Shown here piece by piece: positions 54,020 to 64,000 of a stretch of DNA of 64,000 nucleotides (its first letter is position 1; each line of letters begins with the position of its first letter). Source of the stretch: Meghimatium bilineatum (lineage: Eukaryota; Mollusca; Gastropoda; Stylommatophora; Philomycidae). Below the pieces are notes generated by a model, which was not told the DNA's origin, did not search any database, and worked only from the letters and a program-made list of their open reading frames with translations. The DNA is taken from positions 9,431,885-9,495,884 of the forward strand of contig CM067312.1 of NCBI GenBank assembly GCA_034231615.1. The letters are read 5' to 3'. The position numbers and the translations under genes are program-made.

Positions 54020-54300
54020 CTCTTCAGCGTTCTGTTGCAAACTCCAGCAAATTCGCAGGATGTAGTTCGAAGAACTGAAGAAATTGTGTCATTGTTTGGA
54101 GATGATTTGCAGCGATATCTACGTCTTTCGACTCACATATCCGACTTCAGCGTGTCTTCTAGGTCACATTGATCCTATATGGAATGGGACAGTCAATCCC
54201 ACCCAATAATCCCCTTATTCGCCTCTTACTCAATGTATGGGAGGTAATAAGGCTGATATTCTTTACTACACTTTCGGACACCTACAACACATGGACGAGA
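54020..54300 (-). mobile_element. SINE family A with target-site duplication
   Basis: GGTGGTGGTC on both sides (54010-54019 and 54301-54310). Reversed element: TCTTCAGCGTTCTGTTGCAA, ATTCGCAGGATGTAGTTCGA, GCAGCGATATCTACGTCTTT, GACTTCAGCGTGTCTTC, ending at TTTCGGACACCTACAACACA. 281 bp. Confidence 0.82.
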
Positions 54301-54344
54301 GGTGGTGGTCATTGCTGGCTACCTTAAGGTATGTCTTTTCCTGC

Positions 54345-54930
54345 TCAATGGATGTCGTACCTGTTCACTGGATGTCGTACCTGCTCACTGGGTGTCGTAC
54401 CTGTTCACTAGATGCGGTACCTGTTCACTGAATGTCGCACATGTTCACTGGATGTCGCACATGTTCACTGGGTGTCGTACCTGTTCACTGAATGTCGCAC
54501 ACGTTCACTGAATGTCGCACATGTTCACTGAATGTCGCACATGTTCACTGAATGTCGCACATGTTCACTGAATGTCGCACATGTTCACTGAATGTCGCAC
54601 ATGTTCACTGAATGTCGCACATGTTCACTGGGTGTCGTACCTGTTCACTAGATGCGGTACCTGTTCACTGAATGTCGTCCCTGTTCACTGGGTGTCGTAC
54701 CTGTTCACTGAATGTCGCACATGTTCACTGAATGTCGCACACGTTCACTGGATGTCGCACATGTTCACTGAATGTCGCACATGTTCACTGGATGTCGTAC
54801 CTGTTCACTGGATGTCGCACCTGTTCCCTGGATGTCGTATCTGCTCATACGAACTAGCTAGTCCCCACCTGTTCACTAGATGTCGCACCTGTTCACTGGA
54901 TGTTGTACATGCTCATACGAACTAGCTAGT
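54345..54930. repeat. 20 bp minisatellite
   Basis: About 28 units of TGTCGCACATGTTCACTGAA, with TGTCGTACCTGTTCACTGGG variants in blocks. A GCTCATACGAACTAGCTAGT module occurs twice near the right end. All three plus frames are open for long stretches. Confidence 0.96.
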
Positions 54931-54994
54931 TCCCACCTGCTCCGTTCGCTAAAATTGGACAGCTTCCAATACATGTAGTGTGGCAGCAATGAAG

Positions 54995-55033
54995 GATATC
55001 TCTCTCACTCTCTCTCTCTCTCTCTCTCTCTGT
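54995..55033. repeat. (TC)n microsatellite
   Basis: About 18 CT units. Confidence 0.97.
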
Positions 55034-55039
55034 GACGTG

Positions 55040-55190
55040 TCTTTTGCAGAACGCTGCCCTCACTGCCACTCGTACATCTCACGGTTCTGTGCTAGCTGCC
55101 CAACCTCTTCCAGTGTCATGTTCAGAAGGTCTTCAATATTTTGTGTCCATCGTATTCTTAGTCTCCCTCTTGTTCTCTTTCCTGGACAAT
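55040..55190 (-). mobile_element. LINE 3' end fragment
   Basis: Minus strand: PGKRTRGRLRIRWTQNIEDL, then LNMTLEEVGQLARNREMYEW. This is the basic GR.R.RW..N...... A.NR..W pattern at LINE ORF2 ends. Confidence 0.7.
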
Positions 55191-55504
55191 GAAATATAGT
55201 GTGACACAAATTAAAATTCCGCGTTGAGTGGCAACACTGTTTCTGTTGCTGATTCTCTATGTATGTTTATGTTTCACATTCCGTGGAAATAAAATCTCAA
55301 AAAATTTTGTTAAAGATATTTAATCCAACTAGTCAAATACAGTATGTCGCTGTTTACATACTCACTGTCGATCAGCCTATCCCTATTATGAGATCAACCG
55401 TGCACTCTCAATAGATAGAATCACTTTTCTGAACTGCTTTTACCATTGCAATTAAAATGAGATAAACTGACTGATATAAAAATATAAATAGTAAAACAAG
55501 GAAA

Positions 55505-55612
55505 AAGCGTGCACACGTTAATTTAGACTGAGTACACACGTTAATTTAGACTGAGTACACACGTTAATTTAGACTGAGTACACACGTTAATTTAGACTGA
55601 GTACATACAATT
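55505..55612. repeat. 23 bp tandem repeat
   Basis: Five units of GTACACACGTTAATTTAGAC plus TGA. Confidence 0.94.
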
Positions 55613-55870
55613 AAATGTCAATTAGGGGATTTAGATAGATAGACGGACAGACCGACCAACAGACAGACAGACACGAACAGATAGATAGATAGATAATTCT
55701 TGAATATTTTCAAATCTCGAGTATGGTGGCCGTCCACATAGAGAAGCAAATATTTATATGAAACTACGGAGGAAACAAAATTTATAGGAAGCCAAGGAAA
55801 AAAAAATTACAAGGTATCGCTGTCACGGACTATTTTACAAGTCCTTCTCCTCTAACAGCCCTGCTTGAGT

Positions 55871-56014
55871 CATGCTTGATCTCATGCAGCGCTATTTATC
55901 TTGGCTGATGCGACTGCTCATTGGCTTCTTTGTCTATATTTTGTGTCGCCAGCCAATGAGAAGGGCTGAAAAGTCTGATAAAAAAGATGAGTGACACTAT
56001 ATGAGATCAACACG
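55871..56014. repeat. Imperfect long inverted repeat (MITE-like)
   Basis: Left arm CATGCTTGATCTCATGCAGC ... TGCTCATTGGCT and right arm AGCCAATGAGAAGGGCTGAA ... ATATGAGATCAACACG are inverted copies around a 24 bp loop. A related GGCTTATTTTGGCTGATCCA piece is at 59150. Confidence 0.6.
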
Positions 56015-56129
56015 TATGACTATTCTGAATAAGGATTTGTTAAACACGATGATTATACAGATTCCATCTATTCTCGCTACAAATGATTCAAGGACAGAAC
56101 ATCCTGGCAACACTTCTTTGTTTTTGTAA

Positions 56130-56345
56130 TGCGTAGCGGGACCTTTATATGTGTAGATAATCTTAATACCACTCGTAGCACGTAATTCCGTAGCCTCATC
56201 TGATAATCAATTTTCAGAGATCTCCTAGAAAAGTTACCTGTATACAAGACATCACAAGCCGGATTCGAACCAACGAACTTTACAGCATACAAAACATACT
56301 GCTTAACTACTGCACCTGCAATTTCTGTCCTTGAAGCCCTTGACA
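56130..56345 (-). mobile_element. tRNA-derived SINE (D)
   Basis: Minus strand: A box within GTGCAGTAGTTAAGCAGTAT (TAGTTAAGCAG at 56299-56309), B box GGTTCGAATCC at 56261-56271, body GGAGATCTCTGAAAATTGAT, GAGGCTACGGAATTACGTGC. The best-preserved tRNA-like head of this family here. Confidence 0.83.
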
Positions 56346-56397
56346 GTGATAAACTGTCACACCTGAAGAAAACATGCAAGAAGTGAACATCCAAAGA

Positions 56398-56800
56398 AGG
56401 GTAGTACTACAATTGATACCATTCAACTATGGCATACCAGGAAATTAAAAGCAGATACGCTGGAAAAAGATGGATCAACACAGGAACAAAAAAGACCAAG
56501 AAACCACTTACCTGGTAAAGAGAACCCTCATCAAAGCTATTAGGAAAGTCAATCACCTAAAGTACAACTACCACTATTTTGACAGAGCTGAGCAAGTTAT
56601 GAACTTCTGCATGAGGACAGGATACAAAAGACTAAAATACTACTTAAATAGACAAAGACTGGTTCCATCATCTCTGTGCCCATGTGGGCAGGCAGTACAG
56701 ACCTGCGGAACATATCCTGAAATACTGTATTCAATTAAATCAGTTAAAGGAGGAACACTGACCCACAGAGACAGATATCCACAGAAAGCTGGATAGGAGC
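56398..56800 (+). mobile_element. LINE family 4, RNase H end and cysteine region
   Basis: VVLQLIPFNYGIPGN, KADTLEKDG (the V.LQWIP.H.GI.GNE.AD.LAK.G end of RNase H), then MDQHRNKKDQETTYLV, RAEQVMNFCMRTGYKRLKYY, LNRQRLVPSSLCPCGQAVQT. Diverged relative of 63482-64000. Confidence 0.82.
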
Positions 56801-56999
56801 ACTGAGGATCTATCAAATACAGCAACATTTTTTTTAAAGAAAACCGAATCTGCTGTGTAGGCTAATGGGATTTGAATCAGGTCCGTTCTAGCATCACTGA
56901 ATCGCCTTGCAACTCAAGTAAACGGATTTTTCCGTACTTGACCAACCACATGAATATTTCATTTATCCTCATGATTCCTACAATAATTTACTTGCTGTG

Positions 57000-58140
57000 T
57001 AATCATGTTTATCTGCAAAGGAGAAGACGAAGAAGAAGAACTACTGTACCAGGGAGATCCCCAGCTATCATTTCTCAATATACTTGCTATATCATTGCTG
57101 TTATCTACAAACTAAACAAGACATTGACATGATGAACCACATCTCAGATCTGTGTGAGCTAATTACCTCAACCTGCGTGTTTACACCTCAAACAAGAGTT
57201 GACTGTAAACAGTGTGACAAGATGTAACATTTGGTGCTGTGTGGTACGCCCCCATTTAGACAATTAAACTTATTTCTGTCGCTGGCACAGATAACAGAAC
57301 TTCAAATATATGGATAAGATTTTCCTATTTCCTATTTTATTTCGTTGGTTTATATAGGTACAAAAAATAGTAGATTGCTGTTTTGATTATTCGTGACTAA
57401 AAAATACAGAATTTTGACATTGTACATCTTGTAATAGTTGTTATATTTATCCAGATAGTTTAAAAATCGTACAACCCCCACACTTTGTTATTTTCAAGAC
57501 ACAAATCGAAATAAGTGGATTTTTTTCCTTTTTTTTTTATTATTTAATAACTTTGTTTTTTGTAGTTTTGCTATTTCGTTTCATAATTTCACAACTCGTG
57601 ATAGTGGTTACCGATAAGCACGGCCTCATCATTTCATATTTATTAGTGTTGGCGTTGAGTTGTTTCGTTTCTGAAAGATAATTTTTAATTTCTTATTTTT
57701 TTCGTTTCTTCTACGTTTGCTCTAAGATTTACACTCTATTGATTCACGAATCTGAATGTTGATCGAGATAACTCTATAATGACCCCGTTGCAAATTGTCA
57801 TTATACCGACAATTAAAATTCTGCTTTGTCATTGACTGCAGGCGTTTCTAATTTGTTGTTTGTTATCTTTAGTTACCGCAAAAATAAGAGAGACAATTCT
57901 AGCTATACATGCGAACATTTCAGTATTTACTGACGCAAGCTGCACGACTATGAACCAGATTTTATGAGAGTACGTGGATAACCAATGTGAATAGTCTAAA
58001 CTCTAAATGTAAAAGTGAAATTTATTTATAAACCAGCAACCTAGTATACGGTTGTCCATACGTGTTGAGTTGTTAAAAATGTTTAGTCCAACTAGTCAAA
58101 TACAGCATGTCACTGTTTACACACTGTAGATCAGACATTT
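57000..58140. other. No gene recognised
   Basis: AT-rich, unique-looking. TTTAGTCCAACTAGTCAAAT followed by ACAGCATGTCACTGTTTACA at 58081-58125 also occurs near 55319-55360, so there is a short dispersed repeat at its right edge. Confidence 0.4.
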
Positions 58141-58235
58141 CTAATAGGTGATCAATCGCGCACTCTCAACCACGCACTCTCAATCACACACGCTCTCAAT
58201 CGCGCACTCTCTCAATCGCGCACTCTCAATAGATA
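58141..58235. repeat. Short CACTCTCAAT repeat
   Basis: About six units of CACTCTCAATCGCG type. Confidence 0.8.
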
Positions 58236-58444
58236 AATTGCCTAGTCAGTGGGTGACCAGAAACCAACTGACTAGAGTCACCTACAACACTTGGTCTGAA
58301 GCGATGGTACCTTTCCTCTGCCTTTTTAGAGCATGAGCTCTGGTACCCTACTTCCTTGAAAAAAGGAACGGAAATAGGTACAAGTGTTAGCAACATTTTT
58401 AAATAAGACATACTAGCAACAAGGCGCAGTGACATTGCTGGTAT

Positions 58445-58655
58445 GTTGTATGATACTAGCAACAAGGCACATACTAGCAACAAGGCACATACTAGCAACA
58501 AGGCACATACTAGCAACACGGCTCATACTAGCAACAAGGCACATACTAGCAACAAGGCACATACTAGCAACAAGGCACATACTAGCAACACGGCTCATAC
58601 TAGCAACAAGGCACATACTAGCAACAAGGCACATACTAGCAACAAGTCACAATGA
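58445..58655. repeat. 18 bp minisatellite
   Basis: About eleven units of ACATACTAGCAACAAGGC, some CTCATACTAGCAACACGG. It grew next to sequence (GAACGGAAATAGGTACAAGT) shared with the Penelope-type end at 36300. Confidence 0.95.
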
Positions 58656-58808
58656 CGCTGCTGGTATAATTTATTGACAAGTATTAGTAAGACTTGTACT
58701 TATATCCGTTAATTTTCACATTTTCCTTGTTACCGCAGCCACGACCATCATCGGTGGTAAGACTTATTATCTAGAAATATCACGTGACCGGCCTATGGTC
58801 CCTATTGG

Positions 58809-58900
58809 GCTTTCGGTGTGTCACTATTTATATACTTGGAGTCACATTGGCTATTTTTGGCGTGCGATTCCAAGTAAGTAAAAAGTGACTAACCGAAATC
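58809..58900. repeat. Hairpin element, best copy
   Basis: Left arm 58809-58843 (TTTCGGTGTGTCACTATTTA, TATACTTGGAGTC) and right arm 58866-58900 (GATTCCAAGTAAGTAAAAAG, TGACTAACCGAAATC) pair as an imperfect inverted repeat around a 22 bp loop. Relics occur at 6585, 31740 and 34299. Confidence 0.7.
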
Positions 58901-59509
58901 CCAACAATAATCACAAACGTAACGGATGGGGCCTAATTAATTCAGTTGAAAGGTCCTTGTTGGATCTCCAGTATCTGGAGTATCTCCAGTATTTCCAGTA
59001 TCTGGTTGCTTTCCGACACCAAATTTGTATCTCGTAAGTACCTTACTTCCTTGTGGCTGGGTGAACTACGGGGGTAAGGTTTTATTTCAAACCAGAAATA
59101 ACCAGGGAATTATAAACCTGGTGGGTCGTTTGCGATGTTCTCAGAGCGGCTTATTTTGGCTGATCCAACTTTTTGCGGGCGACACAAAATGCTGTATGGA
59201 TTAGTCACCATAAGAGACGATGACATGAGACCGACGCGCATGACATATCTGATCATGGATGAGCAAGAGACCGACGCGCATGACCTATCTTGACATGGAT
59301 GTGCTTGATTTGATAATCCAATCTTTTTTTCATCTACTTACATTCTAAAACTTCTACAAACTCGCAGAATGTAGTCCAGAAGTGTTCTGATTTACAGCAC
59401 ACTGCAATGTCTGCGCCACTCGATCTAGTACATCCGACTTCAGCATGACCTATGGATCACTCGAATCTTCTATGGGATTTGACAAACAATTCCATTCCTC
59501 AAATAGGGT

Positions 59510-59745
59510 AGCTTCTCCAGAGCTTTATTTCATACCCAGAAGACGGATGTGTCGGGTCAATGACCAAAATAAAACAGATGACACAACCAGCTTCCATTAT
59601 CTGGACTACAAGCTTTTGTAAATCTAAAGCCGCCGAATACGGATATGTCGGGTTATTGGCGCAAATAAATCGGCGACTCAACGCATTTCCGTTCTCTGGA
59701 CTACATCCAACTGGAAATATTGCAGGACCATAAGAGAAATTCAGC
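59510..59745 (+). mobile_element. SINE family B, two copies side by side
   Basis: First: AGAAGACGGATGTGTCGGGT, CAATGACCAAAATAAAACAG, CATTATCTGGACTACAAG. Second: GCCGAATACGGATATGTCGG, CGCAAATAAATCGGCGACTC, CATTTCCGTTCTCTGGACTA, CATCCAACTGGAAATATTGC. Confidence 0.75.
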
Positions 59746-59749
59746 AAGT

Positions 59750-60195
59750 TAAAAATGAGAATTATAAAATACTACATCTATTCTATAAGTAAGCCAGGGG
59801 TAGACCAAAAGTTAAAAATGAGAATTATAAAATACTACATCTATTCTATAAGTAAGCCAGGGGTAGACCAAAAGTTAAAAATGAGAATTATAAAATACTA
59901 CATCTATTCTATAAGTAAGCCAGGGGTAGACCAAAAGTTAAAAATGAGAATTATAAAATACTACATCTATTCTATAAGTAAGCCAGGGGTAGACCAAAAG
60001 TTAAAAATGAGAATTATAAAATACTACATCTATTCTATAAGTAAGCCAGGGGTAGACCAAAAGTTAAAAATGAGAATTATAAAATACTACATCTATTCTA
60101 TAAGTAAGCCAGGGGTAGACCAAAAGTTAAAAATGAGAATTATAAAATACTACATCTATTCTATAATAAGTAAGCCAGGGGTAGACCAAAAGAAA
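59750..60195. repeat. 63 bp minisatellite across a LINE-LINE junction
   Basis: Seven units at exact 63 bp spacing (59755, 59818, 59881, 59944, 60007, 60070, 60133). Each joins family 2 LINE sequence (KLKMRIIKYYIYSI) to family 3 LINE sequence (GVDQK in this frame; AGGGGTAGACCAAAAG). Being 21 codons, it is open for 172 codons. The seventh unit keeps 3 bp (ATA) missing from the others. Confidence 0.96.
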
Positions 60196-60358
60196 CACTC
60201 ACAAGAACAATACTTAGAGAAAGTAAAACAATCAATATCTATACTATCCAAGAACTGCACAGAATACATTTGAACAGACAGAATTGGAGAGATCTGACCT
60301 CTGCCCTATGCGCTAACTTCAGCGCAAAAGAAAAGTAAAATGAAACGAAATGAAATTA
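60170..60358 (+). mobile_element. LINE family 3, short 3' copy inside a family 2 LINE
   Basis: AGGGGTAGACCAAAAGAAAC, ACTCACAAGAACAATACTTA, ACTGCACAGAATACATTTGA and CTAACTTCAGCGCAAAAG match 31070-31215. TATAATAA stands at both ends (60162-60169 and 60359-60366). The tail is AAGTAAAATGAAACGAAATG. Confidence 0.82.
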
Positions 60359-60775
60359 TATAATAACGTATGGCTCAGAGACATGGACACTAAACAAACA
60401 ATTAGACGACATAATTGATACCTTTAAGATGTGGATATATAGAAGAATATGGAGAACATCATGGAAAGAAAAGGAAACAAACAAAGAGGTTCGAACAACG
60501 CTTACATTGAAGAAAGAATTATTAAAGAAATAAAGATCAAGAAAATTAAATATTTTGGACACATTAAAAGACATGACACATTGATGAAGACCTTAATTGA
60601 GAGTAAAGTCAAAGGGAAGGGAGCAAGAGGTAGGCAGAGACACAAGTGGGAGAGTAACATCACAAGATAGACATGTTACATTCTAGCAGAGTGCACCACC
60701 AAAACAAGAGACAGGGGATGTTGGAGATCTGCTGCAACCAATCTTCGTTGCGGAGACGGTACTTGATGATGATGA
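60359..60775 (+). mobile_element. LINE family 2, 3' end
   Basis: YGSETWTLNKQLDDIIDTFK-like start, MWIYRRMWRTSWKEKETNKE-like segment, then the open YIEERIIKEIKIKKIKYFGH, IKRHDTLMKTLIESKVKGKG, ARGRQRHKWESNITR and stop. The non-coding end GCGGAGACGGTACTTGATGA leads into (GAT)n / (AAT)n at 60760-60782. Confidence 0.88.
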
Positions 60776-60794
60776 TAATAATGAAGAGAAATGC

Positions 60795-60832
60795 AGCGGG
60801 AGTTTGAGAATGAACGCCGAAGAAGAAGAAGA
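60795..60832 (+). mobile_element. SINE A/B 3' end fragment
   Basis: GCGGGAGTTTGAGAATGAAC, GCCGAAGAAGAAGAAGAA: the shared end of both families, attached to a LINE tail. Confidence 0.7.
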
Positions 60833-60912
60833 ATACCAGACGACCAACTTATAGTGGTGTTCAATGCTTTGAGAAGAATTCCCCCACTTAGAGAAGGTAA
60901 ACTGTAACGTCG

Positions 60913-60916
<4 letters not shown>

Positions 60917-61006
<90 letters not shown>

Positions 61007-61021
61007 ATAATAATTGTAGTA

Positions 61022-61061
<40 letters not shown>

Positions 61062-61070
61062 TAACAACAA
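60917..61070. repeat. (ATT)n / (AGT)n / (AAT)n microsatellite
   Basis: Three adjoining trinucleotide runs; homopolymeric frames (LLLL, TTTT, IIII) across it are artefacts. Confidence 0.98.
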
Positions 61071-61084
61071 CTCGGTTCCGTGGT

Positions 61085-61265
61085 GTAGATTGGTGTATGC
61101 TGTCATGGATCTCCGCCACTGTTTCCAGTATCTGTTATCCGGATCGTTGTTCACACTTTATCATGCAATGATGTCAGACTATCTAATATTTTCTCATTCC
61201 GTTGTCCTTGATTTCTCTTACCTTCAATCTTGCTGGTACAACTATTTTCTCTTAACCTTGCTACC
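61085..61265 (-). mobile_element. LINE 3' end fragment
   Basis: Minus strand has a KIEGKRNQGQRNEKILD-like basic segment, then NNDPDNRYWKQWRRSMTAYT. Layout as at 52976-53199. Confidence 0.65.
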
Positions 61266-61269
61266 TCGT

Positions 61270-61945
61270 GTGCGCACAAAATAAAGATTGTCTTTGATAT
61301 AATGAAGTACCAGGACCGTAGACACAACTTCCGTAATGGAGCAGGTTCCTACTTTTAAAACAGGTCATTTACTCTTTCCGATTTTAATTAATTTTTTTTT
61401 CTAATAAGAAACTTGATTATTTTTTTTCGACAAATCGTTGACGAGGTGGTCGAGGTCCTTTCACCAATTCTCTCTAGCACTGTAAGTCATGTTCTGATTT
61501 CCTTAAAGGGGTTGGGGACGGGTTGAAAACTGGGGATATTCTTAGGTAATACTGAGATACGGGTGTACTAGAATACCTCCCTTCGGGGACTAAACATGCG
61601 TCCATAAACCCTTTCTTACACACCCATGCCTTTGAGATCGTATATGAACCCGGATGTCGCCTCAGTTACACAACTTAAAAGAATCTGTGATTAGTCAGAA
61701 AGGCTGTCAAGAGCTACCTGCTAACAGCTAAAGGGATTATTTCATGATTAAAAATCACAAATATACGTAGAGTTATAAACTGCGTGTATTTTGGGATTAT
61801 AAGATCAGAGAAGATTATGTTTTAATCACATTTGCAGAGGATCACTGAATCGAAGAATGCTAAATGGAATACAAATGCACGCAAAATAGAAGCAAATGAC
61901 GAGATACACTGTAAGAATTCTCCATAAAATAACAAAGAGTCTGGG
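61270..61945. other. No gene recognised
   Basis: No domain, array or element end identified. Confidence 0.4.
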
Positions 61946-61947
61946 TG

Positions 61948-62058
61948 AAGTCGGATGTGTCCGGATAAAAGTTGTAGATATCGCAGCCAAGCTGTAAATC
62001 ATAACACTGACTACATCTTGCTAATCTTTACGATTTTGAGAACAAAGGTAAATGAAGA
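61948..62058 (+). mobile_element. SINE family A, 3' half
   Basis: GAAGTCGGATGTGTCCGGAT, GTAGATATCGCAGCCAAGCT, GACTACATCTTGCTAATCTT, GATTTTGAGAACAAAGG, then AATGAAGAAAAGG. Confidence 0.75.
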
Positions 62059-62119
62059 AAAGGGATCTGAGTAACATGAAAAAATAACAAGAACATGAGT
62101 GGCAGATTTTTAGAATAAT

Positions 62120-62450
62120 GAGGTACATCAATACAGAAAATTAAAACGATACTGGGTTGGGAAACATTAATACATAACAAGAAAACAATATAGGGTTGGG
62201 GAGTAGCAATACACAACAAGAGCACAGTACAAGGTCGGGGAATATCAATACACAACAAAAATACAATATAGGGTTGGGGAACAGCAACACAATAAAAATA
62301 CAACATGGAGTTGGGGAAGAGCAATATACAACAATATAAAAAATATGGGATTGGAGAACATCAATAAACAACAACAACACACTGTAGAGTTGGGAAACAT
62401 CAATACACAAGTGCACAATATGAGGGATGAGGGATATCAGTGCACAGAAT
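62120..62450. repeat. Degenerate 38-40 bp minisatellite
   Basis: About eight units of CAATACACAACAAGAACACA plus ATATAGGGTTGGGGAACAT with drift; echoes continue to about 62650 (AACAATGAGGGAC). Confidence 0.82.
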
Positions 62451-62659
62451 GATACATTAAGGGACCGAGTTAAACCACTGCACAAAAGTAAAACAATAAG
62501 GGACAGAGGCACAAAAAGATAACAATGAGGGACTTTGTAAAACCACTGGGCAAAAGGAAAAGCAGTAAGGAGATGGAGTTAAAACAATGCAGAAAACGAA
62601 ACAGAGTATGTTATGATCAATGTGCATACAACAATATTGAGGCACTGAGTGAAATTAAA

Positions 62660-63480
62660 CATCAGAAATAGACAATATGGCTGCAGATCAAGATAGACAG
62701 AGAATATGGGATAGAATTTCTTTTTTGTCCGAGAAAACTTTAGAAAACGTCGAATCTATAAGATGCCATACTTCCGGAGTTCGGTACGGAAACTATCATT
62801 GGTCACGAACGTTAACGGAAAAAAACGAAGTAAATAACTAAAAATAGCATCCTTGTATCACGCACTCTATCTTCCATGATTCCACTGAAGAATATTAAAT
62901 ATTCGCTTTTTTTAAAATAAATATTAAAAAAAGTCCGATGACTGGAAGAAACAGGCACCAGTGATAAACAATTAAGACAGTCAACGCTGAGATGTAATTA
63001 ACAGAACGCCAGCCACAAGAATTCGCATTAGGTCCATAATTTAATTTCAACATTTTCCATTAAAGAATTAAAATAATAAATGTCATTACAGATTTCATAG
63101 CTCTTCCTCTATGATTAGCCGGTTGATAGCTTCGTGTGGTTTCTCAATGCCCCCCTTATCTTTAAGCTCAAGCTCTCAGCGATATTCTGTGTTTTAGTTT
63201 AAAGAACCATAAAAATGCACAAAAGGGATATGCTAATTTGCAATAAAAACCGTAGAAATTGCGGGGAAAACAAGCAGAGCTGTATAAAAGCAGTCAAATT
63301 GTATTTATGAAAATAGCAGATGAGTATTGACAAAAATAAATAATCGAATATGCTCAGTAACCAAAGTATTTTAGGGAAAAAAGATAACGGTGATTATAAG
63401 TTGCTGTTTGTTATGTATCGCGAGATCGTAAATGCCGAAGTCGGATGGGCATTTGAACAAGGCTGAAATTGCGCTGCTTA
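62660..63480. other. No gene recognised
   Basis: AT-rich. GCCGAAGTCGGATGGGCA near 63433 resembles a scrap of SINE A. Nothing else was supported. Confidence 0.4.
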
Positions 63481-63481
63481 C

Positions 63482-64000
63482 TTACACAACTAACAGAGTA
63501 ACGTATTCACGCTCTCTGATGATGGTAATGATGACGGCGATGATGATTTTCTTCTTCTTTTGTTCACTTGAAACATGTCTATATCTGTAATTCTGTCTCC
63601 TTAATAAAACTGTCTTTTGTAGTTCATACAGTGTCCCATAGAGCTTTGATTCCAGTGTTGTTTCCTCTGGCCAATATGTCTGCCTCAGCGTTTCATGCTC
63701 AGAACACTCTTGAAGTATATGTTTGCCACTCTGTGCTGCCTGTCCACATGTACACATGGCCGTGTTGCCAATCTTGAACTTTGTGTACATGTGACTGTGG
63801 AGTCGGCTGTGTCCCATTCTGAGGCGTAGAATTACAACTTGTTCTGATCTGTTCATAATGTGATAATCATCTTGTGTTGGAATATGTGGCTTTCTTATTG
63901 ACTTGATTCATCTGTTTTTGTCTGATGGTAGGTGATTGGTACATCTTGTTGGTCTTTGGCAACACCCTTCCTTGGCCAGTTGGTCTGTTTTTTTCATTTC
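63482..64000 (-). mobile_element. LINE family 4, 3' end (cut by window edge)
   Basis: Minus strand open for 124 codons: MNRSEQVVILRLRMGHSRLH, SHMYTKFKIGNTAMCTCGQA, AQSGKHILQECSEHETLRQT, YWPEETTLESKLYGTLYELQ, KTVLLRRQNYRYRHVSSEQK. RTGH.RL and C.CG...T..H.L..C are characteristic of LINE ORF2 ends after RNase H. In the same frame, (ATC)-rich tail sequence follows at 63520-63550. It is the least damaged family 4 end here and shows what the 34 bp array at 21776 grew from. Confidence 0.88.

Noticed and set aside
59755-60273. 172-residue repeat protein as a host gene
   Set aside because: The frame is a by-product of a 63 bp array built from two LINE pieces; no signal peptide or splice context supports expression.

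Overview
The window is eukaryotic, intron-rich, AT-rich and very repeat-rich. It most probably comes from a mollusc, likely a gastropod, because the only clear host gene encodes a precursor of enterins, amidated neuropeptides ending in HSFV-amide that were described from Aplysia gut and nervous system. No species can be named from the sequence alone.

The enterin gene is on the + strand. A signal-peptide exon (coding 18546-18618) ends in a consensus donor. A large exon (47516-49614) holds 23 enterin-like peptides in four groups between KR cleavage sites and acidic spacers. The phases match (1 + 2 nt, giving Gly), so the inferred product is 723 residues with a 28.9 kb intron. A polyadenylation signal lies about 170 nt after the stop. 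The join is inferred from sequence; no transcript evidence is available here.

Everything else looks like transposon-derived and tandem-repeat DNA. Non-LTR retrotransposon (LINE) pieces fall into several groups by C-terminal motif and tail: family 1 (CYQCQTWT, AGA tail), family 2 (YGSEAWT / GHIKRHD, GAT tail), family 3 (RGRPKETLRRT, TGAA tail), family 4 (RNase H plus C-terminal cysteine motif) and family 5 (ATTG tail). There are also a (TAAC)n-tailed element of unknown type, a (CAAA)n-tailed 1.33 kb GC-richer element, a short (CCAA)n-tailed element, SINE families A and B that share a 3' end, several tRNA-derived SINEs, a pogo/Tigger-like MITE, hairpin elements and a Penelope-like GIY-YIG remnant.

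Over thirty minisatellites or microsatellites with units from 2 to 63 bp are scattered through the window. At least four arose by amplification of LINE sequence: 6985-7770, 21776-24370, 25070-25745 and 59750-60195. Layout: 1-18441 is upstream repeat DNA, including a LINE inserted about 100 bp before the signal-peptide ATG; 18491-49800 is the enterin gene with its repeat-filled intron; 49800-64000 is downstream repeat DNA with nested insertions around 53 kb and 60 kb.
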